A stretch of 64,000 nucleotides of DNA. Source: Nocardioides baculatus (GTDB lineage: Bacteria > Actinomycetota > Actinomycetes > Propionibacteriales > Nocardioidaceae). The stretch covers positions 744,001-808,000 of the forward strand of contig NZ_JAERSG010000001.1 in assembly GCF_016735675.1 (NCBI RefSeq), given 5' to 3'. The translations under genes were made by a program, and so were the position numbers. Each line of letters starts with the position of its first letter. Positions within the stretch are counted from its first letter, which is position 1. Shown in pieces: positions 42,840 through 50,473 of the stretch. The notes beneath the pieces are model-generated. The model made no database searches and was not told the DNA's origin. It was given only the letters and a program-made list of their open reading frames with translations.

Positions 42840-43298
42840 TCAGCGCAGCCGCATCCGGTGCTCCCCCTCGCCCTCGCCGACGTAGCCGAAGCCGCAGCGC
42901 TCCCAGAACTCACGCGCCCGCGGGTTGTCCTTCTCCACGCCGAGCTCCACGGGGAGCCCGTCGGCACGCGCCTGCGCGACCAGCCGGTCGACGACCGTGC
43001 GTCCGACGCCCTGCGACTGGTGCTCGGGCAGCAGTTGCAGGCCCGCGATCTCGACGAGGTCGCGACGGCGTACGACGCGCAGCCGGCCCGCGCGGACGCC
43101 GTCGACCTCGACCACCGAGGTCGACGAGCCGTCGTGCTCGCCACGCACCTGCTCGGCGGTCCACCCGCCGAACCCGCTGCGGAAGTCGACCTCGTCGAAG
43201 TCGTCGGGGAAGCGGCCCTGGTCGTACGTCGCCTCGACCACGACGTCGGTCAGGAAGGACACGTCGTCCTGGGTCGCCGGACGGATGGTCACCTCCAC
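42840..43298 (-). CDS. GNAT-family N-acetyltransferase
   Basis: A 152-residue single-domain GNAT: TIRPATQDDVSFL at the N-terminus, beta4 VEIAGLQLLPEHQSQGVGRTVVDRLVAQA holding the acetyl-CoA pyrophosphate loop (QSQGVG), and the C-terminal NPRAREFWERCGF motif. It acetylates an unknown amine. The GTG start was chosen to follow the HIT gene's stop by five bases, since a longer frame is Arg/Pro-rich and overlaps that gene. Confidence 0.8.
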   Translation of the reverse strand: MEVTIRPATQDDVSFLTDVVVEATYDQGRFPDDFDEVDFRSGFGGWTAEQVRGEHDGSSTSVVEVDGVRAGRLRVVRRRDLVEIAGLQLLPEHQSQGVGRTVVDRLVAQARADGLPVELGVEKDNPRAREFWERCGFGYVGEGEGEHRMRLR

Positions 43299-43303
43299 CC
43301 GGC

Positions 43304-43942
43304 TCAGGCCTCCCACGCGGGACCGGTGCCGCCGAGGCGCTCGACGAGCAGGCGGCCGACGTGGGCGGCGTTGGCCCGGCGTACGTCGTCGGGGATGTCG
43401 GGGAGGTTCTCCTCCCAGTCCAGGACGCACGAGCCCCGCAGCTGCGGCATGCGCGCCGGCCGGCCGAAGAAGAACGGGTGCAGGTGCGCGCCGCCGTCGC
43501 CGTAGCGGCCGACGTGGCAGCGCCCGACGCTCGGCAGGCTCTCGACCGCCTTGGCGATCGCGACCATCAGGATGCCCATCTCGGCGGCCAGGTCGTCGGG
43601 CAGGTCGGCGAGGTCGTGGTGGGCGCGGGGCTGCAGGAGGAGGGTGACGGGCAGCTTCATCCCGCCGTCGACGAGCACCCAGCGCTCGTTGCTCCAGGCG
43701 AACCGGGCGGCCCGCTCCGGGTCCTCGGGCTGCTGGCAGGGGCAGTCGGCGGGGTCCTCACCGCGACGGGGCGGTTCGTTGTCGGAGAGCGGCTCGAGCG
43801 GCTTGATCCGCAGGCCGTCGAGCTCGAACGGGAAGATGTCCCAGCCCGGCATCAGCTCGATCGCGACGGGCAACCGGCCCTCGTCGTCGGTCGCCGCGGC
43901 GACCCGGGCGTGGAACTCCTCGGCGGTCTCGAGACTCGTCAT
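43304..43942 (-). CDS. HIT-like nucleotide-binding protein
   Basis: A 212-residue protein. VTLLLQPRAHHDLADLPDDLAAEMGILM near 100-127 and CHVGRYGDGGAHLHPFFFGRP near 145-165 look like the helix and His-x-His-x loop of HIT-superfamily nucleotide hydrolases/transferases. The canonical H-x-H-x-H is reduced to HLH. A CPCQQPED segment near 67 may bind metal. Its specific reaction is unknown. It precedes the GNAT gene with a 5-bp gap, so the two are likely co-expressed. Confidence 0.65.
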   Translation of the reverse strand: MTSLETAEEFHARVAAATDDEGRLPVAIELMPGWDIFPFELDGLRIKPLEPLSDNEPPRRGEDPADCPCQQPEDPERAARFAWSNERWVLVDGGMKLPVTLLLQPRAHHDLADLPDDLAAEMGILMVAIAKAVESLPSVGRCHVGRYGDGGAHLHPFFFGRPARMPQLRGSCVLDWEENLPDIPDDVRRANAAHVGRLLVERLGGTGPAWEA

Positions 43943-43965
43943 GCGGATGAGTCAACCAGCAGGCG

Positions 43966-44088
43966 CTGGGTGGCGGCATCCGACATCCGGCCGCCGGTGG
44001 GTGGCGGCGTACGACAAGGAAACGGGCTCGTCCGATGTCGTCCGCCGCCACCCACGGCGGGAGAGATGTCGTGCGCCGCCACCCTCAG
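43966..44088. repeat. Nested inverted-repeat element with four GGGTGGCGGC units
   Basis: Four copies of GGGTGGCGGC-N3-CGACAT (two forward, two reverse) make a two-level dyad. The inner arms at 43991-44016 and 44036-44060 pair over about 24 bases with one bulge around a 19-nt loop. The outer pair brackets them. It fills the gap before the HIT gene start. Confidence 0.55.
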
Positions 44089-44118
44089 CGGGACTCGGTC
44101 GCCGCGGCAGGCCTGCGT

Positions 44119-44182
44119 ACACGTGTCCGCGACGTTGCCCCTGGGCCTTCTGGTGGGGGACCACATCTCGGACACGTGTCCG
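44119..44182. repeat. 64-bp palindrome-ended intergenic element, copy 2
   Basis: It has the same ends (ACACGTGTCCG and CGGACACGTGTCCG) and exact length as the element at 5884-5947, with a diverged centre. It lies 19 bp beyond the stop of the SDR gene, where it could also fold as a terminator. Confidence 0.65.
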
Positions 44183-44200
44183 CCCCCGGAGGGGAAGACC

Positions 44201-45709
44201 TCACCAGGGAGAGGGCTGGTAGTCCTTCACGAAGCAGCCGAAGAGGTCGGTGCCGGCCTCGCCGAGCACGATCGGGTCGTAGACCCGGGCCGCGCCGTCG
44301 ACCAGGTCGAGGGGCGCGTGCCAGCCCTCGGCGGCGATCCGGAGCTTCTCGTGGTGGGGGCGCTCGTCGGTGATCCAGCCGGTGTCGACGGCCGTCATCA
44401 GGATGTTGTCGGTCTCGAACATCTCGCCCGACGACGTCCGGGTCATCATGTTGAGCGCGGCCTTCGCCATGTTGGTGTGCGGGTGGCCGGGGCCCTTGTA
44501 GCGCCGGGAGAACTGCCCCTCCATCGCGGAGACGTTGACGACGTACGCCCTGCCGGACGCCGCGGTCGAGGCAGCCGCGGCGAGGGCCGGCCGGAGCCGG
44601 GAGACCAGCAGGAACGGGGCGATCGAGTTGCAGAGCTGCACCTCGAGGAGCTCGAGCGGGTCGACCTCGCCGACCGTCTGGGTCCACGAGTTGTTGACCT
44701 GCATGTCGGGCAGCAGGCCGCCCGCGTCGACGGCGGTCCCGGCGAGGTGGGCGTCGAGCGAGGCGTGACCGGCCTTGAGCGCGAGCGCCGTCAGCGTCGC
44801 TGCGTTGTGGGCGGCCAGGGCGTGGTCGTCGCTCTCGCCGAGGTGGTGCGCGACGGCCGTGTCGGTGAGCGCGCCGGCGATCGCGGCCGGGTGCGCCTCG
44901 GAGATCCGGTCGAAGGTGACCAGCTCGGGGATCGAGTCCTCCGGCAGCGGCAACGACTCGGCCTCGACCAGCGGCGCGTAGGCGCCGGGCGTACGACGTA
45001 CGGTCTGGCACGCGTTGTTGATCAGGATGTCCAACGGCCCTGCGGCCGACACGTCGTCGGCCAGCGAGATGACCTGGGTCGGGTCGCGCAGGTCGATCCC
45101 GACCACCTTGAGCCGGTCGATCCAGTCGGCGGCGTCGGGCAGGGAGGAGAACCGGCGGACGGCGTCCTTGGGGAAGCGCGTCGTGATCGTGGTGTGCGCG
45201 CCGTCGCGGAGGAGGCGGAGCGCGATGTACATCCCGATCTTCGCGCGGCCGCCGGTGAGCAGCGCGCGCTTGCCGGTGAGGTCGGTGCGCTGGTCGCGCT
45301 TCGCGTGGCTCGTGGCCGCGCAGGTGGGGCAGAGCCAGTGGTAGAACGCGTCGACGAGCGTGAAGTCCTGCTTGCAGATGTAGCAGCCCCGCGCGACCGC
45401 GAGCTCGCCGGCGAACGCGCCGACGGTCGTCGAGACGAGCGGGATGCCGGCGGTCTCGTCGTCGATCCGCATCGGCGACCCGGTCGCCGTGCGCTCGATG
45501 ATCGCGCGGTCGTGGGCGAGCTCGGCGGCGCGCTTCTGGAGCTTCCGCTCCGACTTGATCGACTTGTACATGTGCGACGCGGCCCGCTTCACCGTGATGT
45601 GGTCGGGGTGGTCGCCGGGCAGGTGGTGCAGCGTCGCCAGCACCCGCAGGGTCGCCTCGAGGTCCTCGGGGGCGATCCCCGGCTCGGGTGCGGGGGGCTG
45701 CTCGGTCAC
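44201..45709 (-). CDS. SDR-family oxidoreductase with N-terminal four-cysteine module
   Basis: A 502-residue protein, about twice the usual SDR length. Residues 1-140 form a helical N-terminal region with CYIC (Cys109/112) and CPTC (Cys127/130), spaced like a zinc ribbon. Residues 147-490 are an SDR Rossmann fold: LLTGGRAKIGM (coenzyme loop, a variant of TGxxxGxG), ILINNACQT, and VVNVSAMEGQFSRRYKGPGHPHTNMAKAALN (Ser, and the N-x-x-K analogue of the Tyr-x-x-x-Lys region). The substrate is unknown. Three palindromes lie just upstream of its start. Confidence 0.72.
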   Translation of the reverse strand: MTEQPPAPEPGIAPEDLEATLRVLATLHHLPGDHPDHITVKRAASHMYKSIKSERKLQKRAAELAHDRAIIERTATGSPMRIDDETAGIPLVSTTVGAFAGELAVARGCYICKQDFTLVDAFYHWLCPTCAATSHAKRDQRTDLTGKRALLTGGRAKIGMYIALRLLRDGAHTTITTRFPKDAVRRFSSLPDAADWIDRLKVVGIDLRDPTQVISLADDVSAAGPLDILINNACQTVRRTPGAYAPLVEAESLPLPEDSIPELVTFDRISEAHPAAIAGALTDTAVAHHLGESDDHALAAHNAATLTALALKAGHASLDAHLAGTAVDAGGLLPDMQVNNSWTQTVGEVDPLELLEVQLCNSIAPFLLVSRLRPALAAAASTAASGRAYVVNVSAMEGQFSRRYKGPGHPHTNMAKAALNMMTRTSSGEMFETDNILMTAVDTGWITDERPHHEKLRIAAEGWHAPLDLVDGAARVYDPIVLGEAGTDLFGCFVKDYQPSPW

Positions 45710-45734
45710 CGGTGCAGGGTACGGCCATCGGGTG

Positions 45735-45816
45735 GGTCACCGGATATCCGGTGACCTAGCCACTTACAGGTAGAGATCTCTACCTCGAAGCGGGCATCTC
45801 CCCGGATATCCGGGGA
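45735..45816. promoter_or_regulatory. Three perfect palindromes spaced exactly 31 bp apart
   Basis: A 22-bp palindrome (core CCGGATATCCGG), an 18-bp palindrome (core GAGATCTC) and an 18-bp palindrome (TCCCCGGATATCCGGGGA) have centres at 45745.5, 45776.5 and 45807.5. The outer two share the same core. The array begins 26 bp upstream of the SDR start. The arms meet without a loop, as in dimeric operator sites, and the 31-bp pitch is about three helical turns. Confidence 0.6.
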
Positions 45817-45835
45817 CTTGTGTTCGGGGACCTGC

Positions 45836-46483
45836 TCAGTGGCGAGCGGGGGACCCGTTGATCCGGACGCGGTCGGCGCGCATGCCGTGCTCGACGCCCC
45901 AGAGCACCGCCTTCGAGCGGGAGTCGACGTCGATCTTGCGGTAGGCCGAGCGGATGTAGGACTTGATCGAGTTGAGCGACAGCAGGGTCCGCTCGGCGAT
46001 CTCCTGGTTGCTGAGGCCCATCGTGATGAGCGAGAGCACCTCGGCCTCGCGTGCGGTCAGCCCCTCCTCGCGGCCGGGCCAGTCGCCGCCGACGAGCGAC
46101 GAACGGCCGCGCGAGGGCGAGACCACGACCTGGCCCGTCGAGATGGCGTGCAGCGCGTCGACCAGCCGGGAGGCCGGGAGGCTCTTGGAGAGGTAGCCGC
46201 GGACGCCGGTGCTGAGGGTGTCGCGGGTCAGCCACGGCTGGAAGTTCCAGGTGTAGACGGCGACCGTGCGCACCTGCGGGCTCTCGACCAGCCGCTGCAC
46301 GGCGGGACCGTTGCCCTGGCCCATCCCGAAGGTGTCGTAGAGCGCCACGTCGACCGGCTGGGCGACCGGCTTGCCCGCCACCAGCTCGACGACCTCGACG
46401 CGGTGGCTGTAGTTGCGCATCATCGCGTCGAGCCCACGGACGACCACCTCGTCGTCGTTCACGAGAGCCACGCGAATCACCAT
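45836..46483 (-). CDS. LuxR/NarL-type response regulator (orphan)
   Basis: A 215-residue regulator. The receiver keeps the acidic pair (VNDDE), phospho-acceptor Asp50 (DVALYDTFG) and Lys in GYLSKSL. The LuxR-type helix-turn-helix reads LTAREAEVLSLITMGLSNQEIAERT and LNSIKSYIRSAYRK. It is a paralogue of the regulator at 22295-22912, which has Glu at the same site. It is transcribed divergently from the ABC-exporter operon across about 60 bp, so it probably controls that operon. No histidine kinase lies in the window. Confidence 0.8.
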   Translation of the reverse strand: MVIRVALVNDDEVVVRGLDAMMRNYSHRVEVVELVAGKPVAQPVDVALYDTFGMGQGNGPAVQRLVESPQVRTVAVYTWNFQPWLTRDTLSTGVRGYLSKSLPASRLVDALHAISTGQVVVSPSRGRSSLVGGDWPGREEGLTAREAEVLSLITMGLSNQEIAERTLLSLNSIKSYIRSAYRKIDVDSRSKAVLWGVEHGMRADRVRINGSPARH

Positions 46484-46545
46484 GCGCTCAAGGTACGACA
46501 GTTATGTATCTTGAAGGCCGTTTGTTTCACAGAGATGGGGAGAAC

Positions 46546-47433
46546 GTGCGGGGAAGCGCGACCACGGTCGAGGAGACCCGCACCGGGGGGCTCGGCATCC
46601 GGTGCGAGGGTGTCGTCCATCTCTACAAGACGTTCGGTGGCCACGACGTCGTCGCGCTGCGCGGCGTCGACCTGACGATCCGCGCCGGTGAGCGCGTCGC
46701 CTTCCTTGGTCCGAGCGGCTCGGGCAAGTCCACCCTCCTCGCGCTGCTCGGAGGCATCCAGCGCCCCAGCGCCGGCAAGATCTTCCTCGGCGAGGAGGAG
46801 GTCTCGCGGATGGGCGAGCGCTACCTCGCCCGGATCCGCTCGCGCCAGGTGTCGACGATGCTCCAGGGCGCGACCCGCAACCTGCTGCCGTACGCCACCG
46901 CGCGCCAGAACATCGCGTTCGCCCGGCTGTCGCTGTCGAGCAGCGAGCGCGACGACGCGCTGGTCGACGTCGAGCTGCTGGACCGCGTCGGGCTGGTCGA
47001 GCAGGCCGACCAGGTCGTCTCCACGATGTCCGGCGGCCAGCGCCAGCGCCTCGCCCTCGCCTGCGCCGTCTCGACCGCGCCGCGGCTGCTGCTCGCCGAC
47101 GAGCCGACCAGCCAGCTCAGCCACGCCGACCGCGACCACGTGCTGCACCTGATCCACTCCCTCGGCGACGACTTCGGCACCACGATCGTGGTCGTCACCC
47201 ACCAGCCCGAGGTCGCCGCCACCTTCCCGCGCACCGTCACCATGAAGGGTGGCCGCGTCGGCGCGGAGGGCCACGGCGGCTCCGAGTACGCCGTCGTCGG
47301 CGAGGACGGCGTGCTCCACCTGCCCGGCCACATCGCGGCCGAGTGGCCGCCCGGGACGCTGGTGCGGTTCGAGGACGACGAGCAGGGCCGGATCATCGTG
47401 ACCCGAGCGAGCAGCGAAGGCAGCCACCAGTGA
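46546..47433 (+). CDS. ABC exporter ATPase 1 (MacB/LolD-like)
   Basis: A 295-residue ATPase with Walker A FLGPSGSGKST, signature MSGGQRQRLALA, Walker B LLLADEPTS and the switch His in VVVTHQPEV. The fold resembles MacB/LolD-type exporters working with FtsX-like permeases. About 60 extra residues follow the ATPase fold (LPGHIAAEWPPGTLVRFEDDEQG). The GTG start is preferred over the ATG at 46504 because of the nearby GGGGAG and the divergent promoter. The gene overlaps the next ATPase by four bases. Confidence 0.82.
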   Translation: MRGSATTVEETRTGGLGIRCEGVVHLYKTFGGHDVVALRGVDLTIRAGERVAFLGPSGSGKSTLLALLGGIQRPSAGKIFLGEEEVSRMGERYLARIRSRQVSTMLQGATRNLLPYATARQNIAFARLSLSSSERDDALVDVELLDRVGLVEQADQVVSTMSGGQRQRLALACAVSTAPRLLLADEPTSQLSHADRDHVLHLIHSLGDDFGTTIVVVTHQPEVAATFPRTVTMKGGRVGAEGHGGSEYAVVGEDGVLHLPGHIAAEWPPGTLVRFEDDEQGRIIVTRASSEGSHQ

Positions 47434-48116
47434 GCACCCTCGGCGGTTTCAGTGGCCGCGACCACGTCGGCGGGCTCGCGCTCGACTCGATCACGTACGT
47501 CGCCGGCCGCACGCTGCTCGACGACGTGAGCGTCTCGTTCCCGGCGGGCAAGGTGACCGCGCTGTCGGGCCCGAGCGGCTCGGGCAAGACCACCCTGCTC
47601 TCGATCGCCGGCGGCCTGCTGCAGGCGACGTCCGGGACCGTCGAGCTCGACGGCAGCGACGGCAAGCTCGACATGTGGACCGGCGGCGGCGACCCGCGGC
47701 CCGAGGTCGCGTTCATCCTCCAGGTCTACGGCCTGGTCCCGATCCTGTCCGCGCGGGAGAACGTGTCGATCGCCCTGCGTGCCCGCGGCACCACGCCCGC
47801 CGACGCCGACGAGGCCGCCGAGGCGGCGCTCGCCCGCTTCGGCATCGCCGACCTCGGCGAGCGGCAGGTCGAGGAGCTGTCGGGCGGCCAGATGCAGCGC
47901 GTCGCCTGCGCCCGCGGCTTCGTCGTCGGTGCCGACGTGCTGCTGGCCGACGAGCCGACGTCCGAGCTCGACGAGGGCAACCGGGGCGTCGTGCTCGGCG
48001 AGCTCCGCGAGGAGGCGGCCCGCGGCGCGATCGTGGTGGTCGCCACCCACGACCCCGCCGTCGTCGAGGCCTGCGACCTGCACATCGCGCTCGACGAGGG
48101 CCGGGTCGTCGGATGA
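47430..48116 (+). CDS. ABC exporter ATPase 2 (MacB/LolD-like)
   Basis: A 228-residue ATPase with Walker A LSGPSGSGKTT, Q-loop FILQVYGLVPILSARENV, signature LSGGQMQRVACAR, Walker B VLLADEPTSELD and switch VVATHDPAV. It is as complete as the first ATPase, so the exporter can form a heterodimeric motor. It overlaps both neighbours (GTGA and ATGA junctions), which ensures equal synthesis with the permeases. Confidence 0.85.
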   Translation: MSTLGGFSGRDHVGGLALDSITYVAGRTLLDDVSVSFPAGKVTALSGPSGSGKTTLLSIAGGLLQATSGTVELDGSDGKLDMWTGGGDPRPEVAFILQVYGLVPILSARENVSIALRARGTTPADADEAAEAALARFGIADLGERQVEELSGGQMQRVACARGFVVGADVLLADEPTSELDEGNRGVVLGELREEAARGAIVVVATHDPAVVEACDLHIALDEGRVVG

Positions 48117-50473
48117 GTCGTGTCCTCCGGGGCATCTGGAGTCGTCGCGGTGCGCTGACGTCCCTGGTGCTGATGGCGCTGGTCGTCGTCGCCGGGGCGG
48201 TCACCGTGCTCCAGTTCGCCGAGGCGGCGGGGACGTCGCGCTGGCTGACCGCGCCGCTCCTGCTGCTGGGCGCGGTCGCCGTGCCGAGCATCGGCGCCGA
48301 GCTCGCCGTCGCCCGGCGCGAGGAGATCGGGCTGGCCCGGCTCCGCGGCATCCACGGCGTCCGGCTCTGGCGCTTCCTCCTGGTCGAGCCGCTCCTCGCG
48401 ATCGTCGTCGGCACGCTCCTCGGCCTGGCCGTCGGCGCCGCCGGGACGGTGCTCGCGACCGCGACCTGGCTCGATGACGCGTCGGCGCCGCTCGCGCGCC
48501 CCGCGCTCCTCGCCGCCGCGGCGATCGCGGCCGTCGGGCTGGTCATCGTCGGTCTCTCCGCCGCGGCAGCGCTCCGCGAGCCGCTGTCGGTCCAGGTGGC
48601 CCAGCGCCGCCGGCCGCGCCGCGCGACGACCCTGGCCGTCTTCCTCAGCCTCCTGGTGCTGATCGGTGCCGGCGTCGCGGCCTACCGCAGCCGGTCCGCT
48701 GCCGGTGAGCCCGACGTGCTCGTCCTCCTCGGCCCGGCACTCGTCGGCCTGGCCCTCGGCCAGGTCGCGATCTGGGTGGTCCGGATCGCGGCCCGCACCT
48801 TCACCCCCGCCACCGAGCGACGCGGCATGGGTGCCTTCCTCGCGGCCCGCCGCCTGGCCCGCGCCGACGACCTCGTCACGCCCGTACGCCTCGTCGTGGC
48901 CGCCGCAGTCGTGGGATCCCTCGCGCTGAGCGGCGCGGTCAGCGTCGACCGGTGGACCGAGGAGCAGGCGAGCGTCGAGGTGCCCGGCGCCCGCACCATT
49001 GAGGCCACCGAGGTCGGTGCCATGGGCGCCGTGGACCTCACCGACGCGATCGACCCCGAGGGCGACCACCTGATCGCCACCGCCATCGTCCGCAACGAGG
49101 GCCGCCTCGCCGAGCGTAGGGCCTACGTCGACTCCGGCCGCTGGGACGCCGTGGTGGGCGGCTTCTACGACGGCACGCCCGCCCGTGCCGCGTCCGACGC
49201 GGTCGAGCGCCTCGGCACCGACGCCGTACCGCTCCAGGTCACCGGCGAGCGGCTCACCGTCGCCGCGACCGCCACGACCCTGCCCGCGCCGCAGGTGTTC
49301 ACCGCGCCCGACGGCACCCGCCTCGGCCGGGCGCAGGCGAGCCGGCTCGTCGTCCGGCTCTCCTACGTCAGCACCGACAACGTGTCGGGCACCGTGACCG
49401 CCACGATGGGCTTCGACCGCGAGGGCGCCCGGGTCGAGAAGACGGTCCGGCTGCGCGACTGCGCCGACGGCTGCCTGGTCACGGGGCTCGAGGTGTCGCG
49501 CGACCTGACCGGCATCTACACGATCGACCCGTTCCGCGTACGGGTCGGCGCCATCACCGTCGGCGACACCAACCTGGCGCGGTCCACGTGGCTGCCCGAC
49601 CCGTCGTCCGTGGCAGCAGCGCTCGGGGACCGGTTCCTGCCGCCCGACACCATCGACCGGATGCTCCTGGTCAACCTGCCCGACGCGCTCGAGCTCACCC
49701 TCCTGCCCAACTCCTCGCTCCGCCTGATCAACGAGTCGCGCAACACCCCGGTGCCCGTCCTCGTCGCCGACGAGGACGAGCCCCAGGCCCTCGACCTCGG
49801 CGGCGACGAGCGCGAGACCGACGTCCTCGGGGTGGCGCAGTCGATGCCGCTCCTCGGGAGCATCGGCGTCCTCTCCGACCTCCGCACCTCCGCCGTCGGG
49901 TCCGACCCGACCGTCCCGGCCGCCGAGGTGCAGATCGTCGCCGCCGCCGGCACCCCGCAGGCGATGCTCGACCAGGTCGCGGAGGCCACGGGGACGTCGT
50001 GGCGCTCCTTCGCGTCGGTCCGCGACCGGCTCAACCGGACGCACGGCGGCGCCCAGGCAGTGGCGTACGCCCTCACGGCACTCGCCTGTGCCCTGGTCGC
50101 CCTCCTCGCGCTGGCCGCCGGAGTGGCGCGGCACCTGCGCGACTACCGTCGCGACGTGGCATCCCTGCGCGTGGTCGGCATCTCGACCGACACCGTGCGC
50201 AGGGCCGGACGACTCGAGCTCGCCAGCCTCACCCTGCTGGTGCTCGCGGCCGTGGTCGCCGGTGGCTGGCTCGCCGTCACCCTGCTCCTCGCCGGTCTTC
50301 CGCTCCTCACGCTCCCGGTCGCCGCCCTCGCGATCGACACCGCACCGCACCTCGTGCCGCTGGTGGTCCCCGCGGTGCTCGCTGCCGCCGTGGTCGTCCT
50401 CGTCGGGGGCCGCGCCCGGTCGGTGCGCGCCTCGACCACACGGCCGAGCCTGCTCCGCGAGAGCGAGGGGTGA
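48113..50473 (+). CDS. FtsX-type ABC permease 1
   Basis: A 786-residue membrane protein of the MacB/FtsX (DUF214) type. N-terminal helices and an ELAVARREEIGLARLRGIHG motif near 60-80 match the FtsX coupling region. Several more helices follow, then a large extracytoplasmic beta-rich domain (about residues 280-600). C-terminal helices carry YRRDVASLRVVGIS, the second FtsX coupling helix. It works with the two upstream ATPases to move or release a lipid-linked or peptide substrate. It overlaps both neighbours by four bases. Confidence 0.8.
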   Translation: MSRVLRGIWSRRGALTSLVLMALVVVAGAVTVLQFAEAAGTSRWLTAPLLLLGAVAVPSIGAELAVARREEIGLARLRGIHGVRLWRFLLVEPLLAIVVGTLLGLAVGAAGTVLATATWLDDASAPLARPALLAAAAIAAVGLVIVGLSAAAALREPLSVQVAQRRRPRRATTLAVFLSLLVLIGAGVAAYRSRSAAGEPDVLVLLGPALVGLALGQVAIWVVRIAARTFTPATERRGMGAFLAARRLARADDLVTPVRLVVAAAVVGSLALSGAVSVDRWTEEQASVEVPGARTIEATEVGAMGAVDLTDAIDPEGDHLIATAIVRNEGRLAERRAYVDSGRWDAVVGGFYDGTPARAASDAVERLGTDAVPLQVTGERLTVAATATTLPAPQVFTAPDGTRLGRAQASRLVVRLSYVSTDNVSGTVTATMGFDREGARVEKTVRLRDCADGCLVTGLEVSRDLTGIYTIDPFRVRVGAITVGDTNLARSTWLPDPSSVAAALGDRFLPPDTIDRMLLVNLPDALELTLLPNSSLRLINESRNTPVPVLVADEDEPQALDLGGDERETDVLGVAQSMPLLGSIGVLSDLRTSAVGSDPTVPAAEVQIVAAAGTPQAMLDQVAEATGTSWRSFASVRDRLNRTHGGAQAVAYALTALACALVALLALAAGVARHLRDYRRDVASLRVVGISTDTVRRAGRLELASLTLLVLAAVVAGGWLAVTLLLAGLPLLTLPVAALAIDTAPHLVPLVVPAVLAAAVVVLVGGRARSVRASTTRPSLLRESEG

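Noticed and set aside
47726..50350. Long minus-strand frame across the exporter
   Set aside because: It is the complement of the FtsX permease, with no recognisable domain.
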